A model generated the notes under the pieces. That model worked only from the letters and a program-made list of their open reading frames with translations, made no database searches and had not been told where the DNA came from. From contig JACEVL010000050.1 in the NCBI GenBank assembly GCA_020284085.1, positions 1 through 64,000 of the forward strand: a stretch of DNA of 64,000 nucleotides, read 5' to 3'. The position numbers and the translations under genes were made by a program. The stretch's first letter is position 1, and each line of letters starts with the position of its first letter. Source of the stretch: Aporrectodea caliginosa (Eukaryota; Annelida; Clitellata; Crassiclitellata; Lumbricidae). Of this stretch, positions 54,756 to 64,000 are shown piece after piece.

Positions 54756-54796
54756 GTAAGCATGTGATTAGTGTACAATTTATCATACGTCAAATG

Positions 54797-54966
54797 CTCT
54801 AATTGCGTTGTCGGCTGGGGCTCAACCCCAGACCCCGCTGGGGAGCTTACAACGCTCCCCAGACCTCTAGTCGTTGCAGACTTTGTCCCAGTAGTCCAAA
54901 CCCGCTCAAATATGCACTGTCCTGACTACAGATATATCTGGGCATCGCTTCCGATTGACGTATCAT
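54797..54966. other. MITE fragment joined to a partial duplicate of the Ig exon end
   Basis: 54797-54920 resembles the 182-bp MITE family (GTCCCAGTAGTCCAAACCCG, ATATGCACTG). 54921-54966 repeats the final 46 bp of the Ig exon, reading TACAGATATATCTGGGCATC and ending with its own TCATGTAAG donor. The duplicate cannot act as a full Ig exon because it lacks the acceptor and core. Confidence 0.6.
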
Positions 54967-55401
54967 GTAAGTTTGATTCAGATCACAAATTAATTTAATA
55001 CCTAAGCGATCTTAGTCTTTTAATTTAAAGATTATTCTTCCACTATGAGACGTTTCACAAGTAATAAAATATTAAAAATAATTATATACGAAAAATCTTA
55101 ACAATAATAATAATGAATTGGTTAAATGTCGAAATGTAGGCCTAATGTAATCTACTGTTACTTAATATCCTAATTTTGCCTAACCTAATACATTAAAAAA
55201 AATCAGTCCACTCAAATAAAATAACAGAAAATACATGTTAATACATTGGTAAGTTAACGTAATAGAAAATACACGGCAATGCATTGGTAAGTGCCAACTA
55301 AAACAAATTGTATGTCAATACATGGCAGGTTTCATTCCATTATAGTCTGTTATCTTTTATTTTATAACTGAATTAAGATAATAATTTATTATGTGTTGCA
55401 G

Positions 55402-55503
55402 ATGGACCACTAAACGTTACAATGCAAGTTAACAATATGTTGGACAACAGGGCTATGAATGAATTTAGTGAAAAAACAGTAAGATTCACAAGACACGCTA
55501 CAG
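55402..55503 (+). CDS. Receptor gene 2: short linker exon
   Basis: The acceptor TGTGTTGCAG precedes ATGGACCA, the same start as the gene 1 exon at 46939, giving YGPLNVTMQ across the junction. A donor-like CTACAGGTAGG ends a 34-codon, phase 1-1 exon without Ig cysteines. It would replace the second I-set domain of gene 1 with a short stalk. It may be a truncated remnant. Confidence 0.5.
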
Positions 55504-55998
55504 GTAGGCCTTAAAACAATTAGCACTCATCATTGGGCTTCTCTTGTTACCTGCTTGCTTATGATAAACTTATCGCTGTTTCTGTACTTTGTATACATGG
55601 TTATAATAATAAAAGTATTGATTGAAGGATTGATTGATTGGCATAGCTGCCGTTCTCGTCTATACATAAACTCTGCTATATTTGTACGTAGGCTATGTAT
55701 GAGTATATATTAATATATGGAACACCGCGCGGCCTTTGGATATCCGTCGAACTGCCGCGGAAACGCGCGTGTATAGGCAATTGTCATGATATCACAATGC
55801 TTATATATTATTACGACAGATTTAACGTATGTTTCAAGTTTCTCCTAAAATATTAGATGGCTTAATAATCTACAGTCAGCACGCTAACCACAACACTATA
55901 TAGCACATCCTAAGCGAACTAAATGGAGACAATATTAATTAATGACGTAATGACAGCTTAGTGACAGCGTAATGACAGCGTTATGACAACATAATGAC
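55504..55998. other. Intron sequence with TGACAGC tracts
   Basis: No exon was seen. 55940-55998 is a series of AATGACAGCGT-like repeats that served as target for the next element. The same tract continues after it at 58117. Confidence 0.5.
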
Positions 55999-58108
55999 TA
56001 GGGTGGTCCATGGGCACATGGTAAAAAATGAAGTTCAAGCTAGAAACCAAGACACCTCCTCAGTTTTTTACACCTGTCAATTGTATTATTCTGGTAAAAG
56101 TTCAGCTTCCTACTCTAACTGGAAGACAGTGCTCACGGACCCCTCCCCTTTACCATACAGAACTAACAGTTAGATCGGTTAGAAAATACGCTGTGCGTCT
56201 TTTATTCTTAATATTATGACCAGATTATCAATTTACCAGTAGGCCTATGCAAAGGCAATAGTTGTGTCATGTCAGCAACGCTATTTGCTGCATGGAAGCA
56301 GTCTCCATAATAAACCACAGTCAAATGATGTCCCAGAAGTATGTGTCGCAGAGCTTCATTTCTGCAGCATTGCAGCTATAGCAGACTTCTTCATAATTTC
56401 AGCAGGGACAGCTTTTCTGTTTGCCTCAACAACTTGGAGGAGAAACTGTTTCTCTTCCTCATCATTTGTGAGGAGGCTGTTATATTCTTCAAAGAGCTTG
56501 ACATCACGCTCGGCTGTGTCATTTACGACACGCAACGTCCTGATTAGTCCATAGTCACATGCTAAAAGACTTAGGTTGACTACAGAAATCAAGCGATATG
56601 CTTTGACACTTACTTCTGTCTAAGCTAGAATTCAGGACACCCGTTCAGTTTTCTACACCTGCTAATTGTATCATTCTGGCAAAATTTTAGCCTCCTGCTC
56701 CAACTGGAAGTCGACGGTGCTCACAGACCCTTCCCCTTTACCAGATAGAACTAAAAGACCGATTGGTTTGAAATTATTGCTTAACGTCTTGTAATCGTAG
56801 TATTTTCATTAGATTACAAATTTACCATTATAAAAATAGTACTTGTGTCGTGTCAGGAGAATTTTTGCTGCAAGGAAACAGTATAAATAATCAGGCATGG
56901 AACAGTCAAATGATGTCCCAAGAGGTATATGTCACAGAAATTCCTTCCTTCAACACTGCATCTATATCGGAATTCCTCTAGTCCCCGAAATTTGTCATGT
57001 GTCACATTTTCGCAAAAAGTCTAACATCTCTCGAAGATTGAAATTTATGAGGAACTTGAAGGACCGCAGCAGAAAATGAAAACCTTGGCTAAGATCAGTT
57101 TTATGACATATTGACTGCAAGCCAACCACAGGAGCTCTGGACAAATAATTTTCCAGAAAAACATAGGCCTATGCCTATTGAAGCTAACAGTGTTCACAGA
57201 AGTAAGTGTCAAAGCATATCGCTTGATTTCTGTAGCCAACTTCCATGCTTCTAGCAGATCATAAACAGCCTTGGCTTCGTTACATCCTGTTCCAGAGGTA
57301 AACTTTAAAATGCCAAGTAGCTTATCTTTGCAACCTCCAGAAACCAGCACTGGTAGGCGGTCCATGTCTTCGATTCAAGAAATATCAGGAAGGATTTTAC
57401 CATCCAAGTCAATCACCAAGGCACAATCTGGTATAAATTCAGCTATTACTGACTCAGCATGTACCTTTTTAGCTTTCTGTGTATGCATGTACGCATATAT
57501 GCAAACTATGCATGCATGTATGCTTGTATGTCTTTATGCACGTTTGAATGCATGCATGTATGTATGAATGAATGTATGTATGAATATTAGCATCAGTATA
57601 AACTATGTAAGCTTGTATGCATGTATTCATGCATGCATGTATATAGGTATGTTAGAATGTATGTATGAATATATGAATAGCTGCAGAATGCTGATTAAAT
57701 GCAATCAAAGATATGAATTCTGGAATTGTGTGCTGCATAAACAGTATGCCCATGTTTTGTACAAATATCAATGAAAATACATTTAAGCTAAATGTCTGTG
57801 TATAAACAGGAAATATATAGCAAGATCTGTAATAAGAACTGTGTGCTATGTTCAAAATATAGACAAGTAAGTAGAAGAACTAAACTGCACCGTTGCATAA
57901 GAAAGTTGTCAAGGTAATCACAATTTGTAACACATTAGGCCTATGCTTCTACATAACGACGACTATGTTAAAAGTTGACGTCATTGAGCACTGTCTCCAG
58001 TTGGAGTAGGAAGCTGAAATTTTCTCAGAATAATACAAATGACAAGTGTAAAAAAGTTAGGGGGTGTCTTGGTTTCTGGCTTGACTTTTTTGTTTCTGGA
58101 CCACCCTA
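55999..58108 (-). mobile_element. hAT-like transposon with an unclassified protein remnant
   Basis: The termini are TAGGGTGGTCCA and its inverse, and the similarity of the ends extends over about 110 bp. The 8-bp duplication ATAATGAC lies at 55991-55998 and 58109-58116. TAGGG ends and an 8-bp duplication fit the hAT group. A subterminal block (about 56040-56160) is repeated at 56640-56760, so the interior is partly duplicated. The 57480-57660 segment is a decayed ATGC/GTAT microsatellite. The protein remnants are listed separately. Confidence 0.85.
56356..57365 (-). pseudogene. Transposon protein remnants inside the hAT-like element
   Basis: The minus-strand frame 57365-57045 opens MDRLPVLVSGGCKDKLLGIL, followed by SGTGCNEAKAVYDLLEAW and, in another frame, LLWLAC. 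The frame 56592-56356 gives RTLRVVNDTAERDVKLFEEY and EEEKQFLLQVVEANRK. I recognise these as N-terminal and C-terminal parts of a protein type frequent in repeat-rich animal genomes, for which I have no family name. The middle is missing, and frameshifts separate the pieces. A related C-terminal piece is at 38268-38620. It may be the transposase of this element, as an inference from position. Confidence 0.6.
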
Positions 58109-58313
58109 ATAATGACAGCGTATAATGACAGCGCCTGTTGTGGACATAGTACTAAGCTGATTAGGTATCAAGTTTAACGGAAACTGGGTGTTGACCTGAT
58201 TACAATCCATCATGCATGTTAATTATCAAATCATGGGTGCAAAGCATTGGATAACTTTCACTTCAGACTGTCTATCCTCTATATTTTATATATAATAATT
58301 GATGCGTTTTCAG

Positions 58314-58453
58314 ATGGCGTCGCTCACAGCAGTACATGTGTACATTGCACATGTACGGCGTGGACATTGGTCATCGTCATAATGGGAATAACAAAATTAA
58401 TGTCACTTCCGTTGCAGCTTGCATAGTCCTGCTAGATAAACAACGGAAGAAAG
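58314..58453 (+). CDS. Receptor gene 2: transmembrane exon, probably frameshifted
   Basis: The acceptor GCGTTTTCAG and donor AAAGGTATG match the gene 1 exon at 47856. In phase 1 it reads STCVHCTCTAWTLVIVIMG, a Cys-rich stem then a hydrophobic stretch, but then meets a stop in a region with about five extra bases (ACAAAATTAATG) relative to gene 1. In another frame the end (VTSVAACIVLLDKQRKK) continues the helix and basic anchor. The membrane anchor therefore appears broken by an indel. Confidence 0.5.
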
Positions 58454-59024
58454 GTATGAACACTCATCTAACAGCTGTAGGCCTTTGCAATACTTGAAAA
58501 GAGTGCGTCTTGAAATTTCGTTTCTATTATATTGTTACTTTCCATTGTTTAAATTCATGTTGCTGACCTAATACTGCGTCTTTAACTTTCGTTTCTATTA
58601 TATTGTTACTTTCCATTGTTTAAATTCACGTTGATGACTTAATGCGCTGCACCTTCATCGCAGCAAAACTTTCATGTCTATATTTGAAAGTAGAAAAGCT
58701 AATCTAAATCGGTTCAGCCTTCGCTAAAAGGACGTCACTTCAAGAGCTGCGTAGCAAAATTATCAGAGGTGTTCTCCGTAATGTATATGAAATTAAATGT
58801 TACTGAGAACTAGAATTTCATCTAAAAGAGCACAGAAAACAAGAAGTCATCAGTAACGGGTCCACGCACACACAAGGACACAAATCAACGGAATCCCCTC
58901 CACAATATGTTCACAAAACTGTCCACGAATAAGGGTTTTTACTTTGATGGCTACACATTGCTTTCATTTTAACACAACATCTGAGCTTTCATTGTTTCTG
59001 TTTTGTTTGAACTAATGTAAACAG

Positions 59025-59159
59025 ACTTTGGCAACCACTGAATCAGCAACAACTGCTACAGAATACTCGGAATTACGTGCTATACAACGCCACAACATAC
59101 TGTATGCCAAATTATCCAAACGTAATTTTGCAATAGGAGACTGCTTACACCTCCCTTAA
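59025..59159 (+). pseudogene. Receptor gene 2: degenerate cytoplasmic tail exon
   Basis: This is homologous to the gene 1 tail exon (GAATACTCGGAATTA versus CTACACGGAATTA; TATGCCAAATTAT shared). It lacks the first ~10 bases and has an insertion of about 20 bp between the two tyrosine motifs. In phase 0 it is open to a TAA at 59157 and would encode EYSEL and ILYAKL, two YxxL motifs nine residues apart. In the phase 1 required by the previous exon it stops early. It is read as a decayed or alternatively spliced tail. Confidence 0.45.
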
Positions 59160-61131
59160 TGTGTCAACAGCCAATTACCTTCATGAAGCTACAGTAAATA
59201 TTATGTGGACCATTTATGCAGCCAGAGTCAATAACCATCCCATGCATTCTGTATTTTTAAGCATTAAAGAACTGTATAGATCATTTGTTAATAGGGCGAA
59301 TGAAGGCTATAATTATGTGTTATATAATTATCATCACTGTCGTCGTAATCGTCATCATAAGTTCTTGAATTTCACTATATATGTGTTCGGTCGTTTGGCA
59401 AGTCGAATGTTTTTGCAATGTTGTTGTCAATGTGTCTAATATGCGGGGGGGGGTTAAATTCCAGAGGCTACCGTGTTGATTGTTGAACATTCAAAGGAGA
59501 GGTCGGTGTATAAATCCATTCCATGGTAGAAATTTGTTACTCAGTTACACGCATATTGAGTACACGGACCGTACACTTTCGGATTTATTTAAGATCTTGT
59601 TATGGTTTCGTTTGCATTGCTAATCCAGCGCTGCAGCATTCGTGGTCTCCTCTGCTTTGCTTTTCCCTGCTTCAAGTATCTGCAGGTTTTAATCAGATGG
59701 CAAATAATTAGTCTATGCTGATTTGATCTAAACTATATTATTTTAAAGCTTTGACATTAGTTGACTGCAAGCAATAAATGTGATTAAAAAGTAGTAATCG
59801 TGCATGTTTGTGTGGAAAAACCGAGTAGGTAAAGGCTATTTCTCGACTTCCTTTCATTCAAACTTTTCCGAGAATGATGTAAAAATTACAACGTGTCAAT
59901 TCACTTACAAAATATAAATATAAAGGAGTACAGTACAATATAATGATGATGATGATGATTTCTTTTCACTCATTCATCAATTCTTTCTCGAAAGTAATTA
60001 GGCTTTGTGATCTTCATTTAGAAAATGAATAGCAGATAAAAAAAATGTTGAACTCGTGTATAACGACAAATAGGCCTATATTATCAAAACTTACCGGTAA
60101 GATTAGGTTACGTAAGTATCCTTCGAATAGCTTCAGAGGTTTCGATTCGTCCAAATTGAGATAGGAACTGACTTGCCCAAGCAGTGAGATCGCATGAACA
60201 TTTAAATGCCCGTTTTCTTAAATATTACAAAGTATTATTTTTAAATGATTCTGTTTACTTTCACAGATTCTTGAAAATACGACCTTAACTTTGAGGCTTC
60301 ATTTCCTCTCAAAAGAAAGACTTTGATTATGCTATAAATACACAGTATACCCTTGTATGCATAATTAACAATAATTGTTAGTCTTGAGAAAATATAGCTT
60401 AAATATTAGAACAAAGTCGTCAGTTGGGCTGTCAGAGTGGAGAGTAATTGCTTAGCGGTTTCAGAGGGCAACCATCGGGCTGCCATGGGTGAAGTTTCTT
60501 CCCCGTTCAATTCATCGAAAAATGAGCAGAGTCGAGGCCATACGGTCGCTATGAAATATCGTGTACATTTACAACTACCTCTCAAGAAGATAATGTTTAA
60601 CGAAGTACCCAAGTTTGTTTAGTTATCGAGACATTTTGAACACTGTTTGAAAGCCACCGACATTAGGGTGGAGCGAAAAACCGAAAATGAGAAATTCGAG
60701 AAATGTTAGCAACCAAACGTTGCCTAAATTAAATGGCATGGGGTCGAAAACTGTCAAGAAATTGTTTTTAAATATTAATGTCTTCCGCCCCCACCATAGG
60801 GCCAAAGTTACGAAAAAATAGCGTTTTTTCGAGAAAATCGCAGGTTTTGTTGTAAAATATTCTAATTGAAAGCTAATAAAATGCCATTCAATATACCGTT
60901 GGAAAGAGCTATTCAAACTGAATTAAATGATATATAAATTTTCAGAATATGCCCATACTTGTAGAAGTTATTAACTTTTTAGGCTACCAGTTCTGTCTGT
61001 CGCATGTCGCTAAGCCTGAAAACGGTTAAACACGTGTAACTTTTTTATCCTTCGAGATATTTCAACCCATAGTGTGTCATTCGCTTCACTCTGAACCGCC
61101 TTTCTAACGGCACATTGTGATGCGGGATTGT
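59160..61131. other. Downstream flank of gene 2 and spacer
   Basis: 59190-59870 matches the gene 1 downstream flank. After a (GAT)n run at 59943-59960 there is AT-rich sequence without a supported gene. 60660-61000 begins ATTAGGGTGGAGCGAAAAAC, which looks like a decayed transposon end. Confidence 0.45.
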
Positions 61132-61135
61132 TTAA

Positions 61136-63112
61136 CCTTCGGAGGCCGAAGTGGGGTAGATTTGTATACCCCAGCGGTGTTTGGATGGTGATTGCGGAGT
61201 AACTGTAGGTAGTCATAACTTGACGTTCTACATGTTTACAAGTTAACACCCCCGACATATTCCCACACCAAGACGATCATCATGTCATGTTGTCTGAGAA
61301 AGTTATTTCAGTCCAAAGTGTCGTGGGGTAGAAATCTACCCCACTTCGGCCTCGACGTTACTACTTTGTCGTTCATAATGAAGATGTATTTATAGAAGAT
61401 ATTACTCAAAATGTGTGTATCTATGCTCATAGATAAGCTACAATGACAAATGAGGTGTCGATTCTAATATTTCCAAGGTCAGGGAATCGAAATATCGCAT
61501 TGTGAATAGTGTGGAAATAGTACTATTCAAGATGGCGGCCAATATGGCCGCCGAAACTCAAAAATATGTATATTTAAGCTCATAGATAAGCTATAATAAC
61601 AAATGACGTGTCCATTATAATAGTTTCAAGGTCAAGGAATCGAACTATTGTATTGGCAATAGTGTGGAAATAGTACTATTCAAGATGGCGGCCAATATGG
61701 CCGCCGAAACTCAAAAATGTGTATATCTCAGCTCATAGATAAGCTATAATGACAAATGAAGTCTCCATTGTAATAGTTCCAAGGTCAAGGAATCGAACTA
61801 TCGTATTGGCAATAGTGTGGGAATAGTACTATCCAAGATGGCGGCCAATATGACCGCCGAAACTCAAAAATGTGTATATCTCAGCTCATAGATAAGCTAT
61901 AATGACAAATGAAGTCTCCATTGTAATAGTTCCAAGGTCAAGGAATCAAGGAATCGAACTATCGTATTGGCAATAGTGTGGGAATGGTACTATCCAAGAT
62001 GGCGACCAATATGGCGGCTAAAAGAGAAATGTTTATATCTGGGCTCATTGGAAGGCTTTGTAATGACAGATGAAGTACCAAATTTTATATTTCAGGGTCA
62101 AGGAATCGAACTATCGCAGCGTCAATAGTGTGAAAATGTTACTATCCAAAATGGCGGCCAATATGACCGCCGAAACTCAAAAATCTGTATCTAAGCTCAT
62201 AAAATTTTAATAAGCTATAATGACAAATGAAGTCTCCATTGTAATAGTTCCAAGGTCAAGGAATCGAACTATCGCATTGGCAATAGTGTGGGAATAGTAC
62301 TATCCAAGATGGCGGCCAATATGACCGCCGAAAGTGCTATTCCCACACTATTCATAATGCGATAGTTCGATTCCTTAACCTTGGAACTATTACAATGGAC
62401 ACTTCATTTGTCATTGTAGCTTATCCATGAGCTTAGATATACACATTTTGAGTCTCGGCCGCCATCTTGGATAGTACTATTCCCAACCTATTGGCAATGC
62501 GATAGTTCGATTCCTTGACCTTGATAGTATTACAATGGACACTTCATTTGTTATTATAGCTTATCTATGAGCTTAGATATACACATTTTATGTTTCGGCG
62601 GCCATATTGGCCGCCATCTTGGATAGTACTATTCCCAACCTATTGGCAATGCGATAGTTCGATTCCTTGACCTTGATAGTATTACAATGGAGACTTCATT
62701 TGTCATTATAGCTTATCTATGAGCTTAGATATACACATTTTATGTTTCGGCGGCCATATTGGCCGCCATCTTGGACAGTACTATTCCCACACTATTGCCA
62801 ATGCCATAGTTCGATTCATTGACCTTGAAACTATTACAATGGACACTTCATTTGTCATTGTAGCTTATTTATGAGCTTAAATATACATATTTTTGAGTTT
62901 CGGCGGTCATATTGGCCGCCATCTTGGATTGTACTATTTCCACAATATTCACAATGCGATATCTCGATTCCTTGACCTTGGAAATATTGGAATCGACACC
63001 TCATTTGTCATTGTAGCTTACCTGTGAGCTGAGATATTACATATTTCTTTGGGGTAGAAAACTATCCCACTTTGGCCTCCGTGTCCCGAATCGGAGCTTC
63101 GGCCTCCGAAGG
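61136..63112. mobile_element. Foldback element with TTAA ends and inverted ~150-bp tandem arrays
   Basis: The ends are CCTTCGGAGGCCGAAGTGGG and the inverted GCTTCGGCCTCCGAAGG, with TTAA on both sides (61132-61135 and 63113-63116), a piggyBac-type target. The left half holds about six tandem units of ~150 bp, each with GATGGCGGCCAATATGGCCG, AGCTCATAGATAAGCT and AGGTCAAGGAATCGAACTAT. From about 62331 the right half holds the same unit inverted about five times. No coding frame is present. Similar GGGGTAGAAAT/TACCCC boxes sit near each terminus. Confidence 0.88.
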
Positions 63113-63116
63113 TTAA

Positions 63117-64000
63117 CAGTACAGATATTTCTAATTTCTTAGTAGGCGTTGTATTTTTATGCTTCGACATTTCGCAATTATTCATGATCAAAATGGAATG
63201 TTCGTAGCACTCAATTCATCGGACAAAATGCGCATTCAGTGGAAATGAAAACAGAATCAATGAAAGATTTCAAGCAAAAATATACTAAAACCGTAAAAAA
63301 TAAAACAAATGTGTACTGTTAACAATCCCGCATTACAATATAGTTTTTCGTTTCCTTTCATTGATACATATTGCATAAGCACCTCCTTACGTCGGGCTGT
63401 AAGCCTGCTGCGTTATGTCGTTAAATCTGCTATGACTCGACCTTTAGCTGTCAACCATCTTACATTATATGTTCATCATCAATAATTAATTATTGTTGTT
63501 AGTTCATTGTACACGTAATCGGTTAACTTCACAACTCATCGCTGCACACTGCGAGCGCCAAGAAGAAGAAACAGCGCCTCTGAACTCTGAAGAAGATCAA
63601 CATACTCAGAAGATTAGCGTCAATACTTCAGTCGCTAAGGGGAAGAGAGATGGACAGCCGCGGGTGGAAGCTAAGTAACCGATGGCTTCACAAACATAGA
63701 AAGTCTTGAATTGTCGCTTCAAGGATGAGACCATGCAAATAAAAGATAGCCAAAGGTTATTCTCATTCACTCAAGCAGCGTACCGTTGCACATATTAAGG
63801 TAAATGTTAAAGTTATGAACAGGTTTGATGATTGTCAAGCCAGATCTATTATTTCACCTTTACACCGACAGCCCAGCATCTCGAAGAAAAAACACGACAA
63901 AGTATTCAATGCTTGATTAATATATTTTGCAAAACAATGCGCACACTGTCAACAAACGTCCGTTTTAGACCATAATAATTTTCTAATCAACAACTCGCAG
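63117..64000. other. Right-hand spacer
   Basis: Mostly AT-rich. GTTAACAATCCCGCATTACA at about 63317 is an inverse echo of the sequence just left of the foldback (TGTGATGCGGGATTGTT at 61116), so an older repeat may enclose the foldback. Apart from the candidate exon below, no gene is seen. Confidence 0.4.
63505..63678 (+). CDS. Candidate terminal exon or short ORF, hydrophilic
   Basis: The open frame ends at a TAA at 63676. The last 45 residues are strongly charged and coding-like in composition (RQEEETAPLNSEEDQHTQ, then KGKRDGQPRVEAK). It could be the C-terminal exon of a further gene extending beyond this window or a chance frame. No paired exon, acceptor or family match is convincing. Confidence 0.25.
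   Translation, partial: HCTRNRLTSQLIAAHCERQEEETAPLNSEEDQHTQKISVNTSVAKGKRDGQPRVEAK

Overview
The window looks like nuclear DNA from a marine invertebrate animal. It is AT-rich and intron-bearing, has very long GATA and ATC microsatellites and many transposons, and is dotted with the word TAGGCCTA, which I associate with echinoderm-like or other deuterostome genomes. That placement is a low-confidence inference. No bacterial features, rRNA or convincing functional tRNA genes were seen. Cellular genes occupy little of the sequence.

Region 1 (1-21850) is a segmental duplication. Two units, A (about 4600-13720) and B (about 15590-21850), share one order: a GATA-type microsatellite, block U, block W, a single-exon Mab-21/cGAS-like nucleotidyltransferase gene on the minus strand, a linker, and repeat R with an internal (ATC)n. 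Copy B (17060-19987, 975 codons) is open throughout. Copy A (9361-12294) carries a nonsense codon and a later frameshift. A third partial unit (39340-43350) has the microsatellite, U and W but no gene. Inverted pieces lie at 28125-29925 and 38865-39125. A 3.17-kb LTR-like insertion (406-3575), a dimeric tRNA-derived SINE (5828-6222), a foldback element (7602-8504) and a hAT MITE (20247-20762) have landed inside these units.

Region 2 (21850-39340) is nested transposon debris. It holds LINE 3' fragments, a foldback-type element with tandem-repeat arms around a degraded transposon protein (22744-25622), inverted L2/CR1-like LINE pieces around a foldback MITE (25740-28060), and a hAT element with an 8-bp target duplication (30841-37452). 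Inside that hAT sits a gag-protease-only LTR retroelement (31693-37003) with two 632-bp LTRs.

Region 3 (44100-59900) holds two tandem, related immunoglobulin-superfamily receptor genes on the plus strand. Their exons were found by eye from phase-1 splice junctions. Gene 2 has a signal-peptide exon, a V-like Ig exon, a second Ig exon, a short linker exon, and damaged transmembrane and tail exons. Gene 1 has two Ig exons, a transmembrane exon with an 11-bp frame-disturbing insertion, and an intact tail with three tyrosine motifs (YTEL, YANI, YANQ) reminiscent of immune-receptor signalling tails. Its 5' exons are missing, replaced by the 5' end of a retroelement.

Region 4 (59900-64000) is dominated by a 2-kb foldback element with TTAA ends made of inverted ~150-bp tandem repeats (61136-63112).

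The functional reading is an inference: a fast-evolving locus with a nucleic-acid-sensor-like enzyme family and a cell-surface Ig receptor family, both duplicating and decaying amid intense transposon activity.
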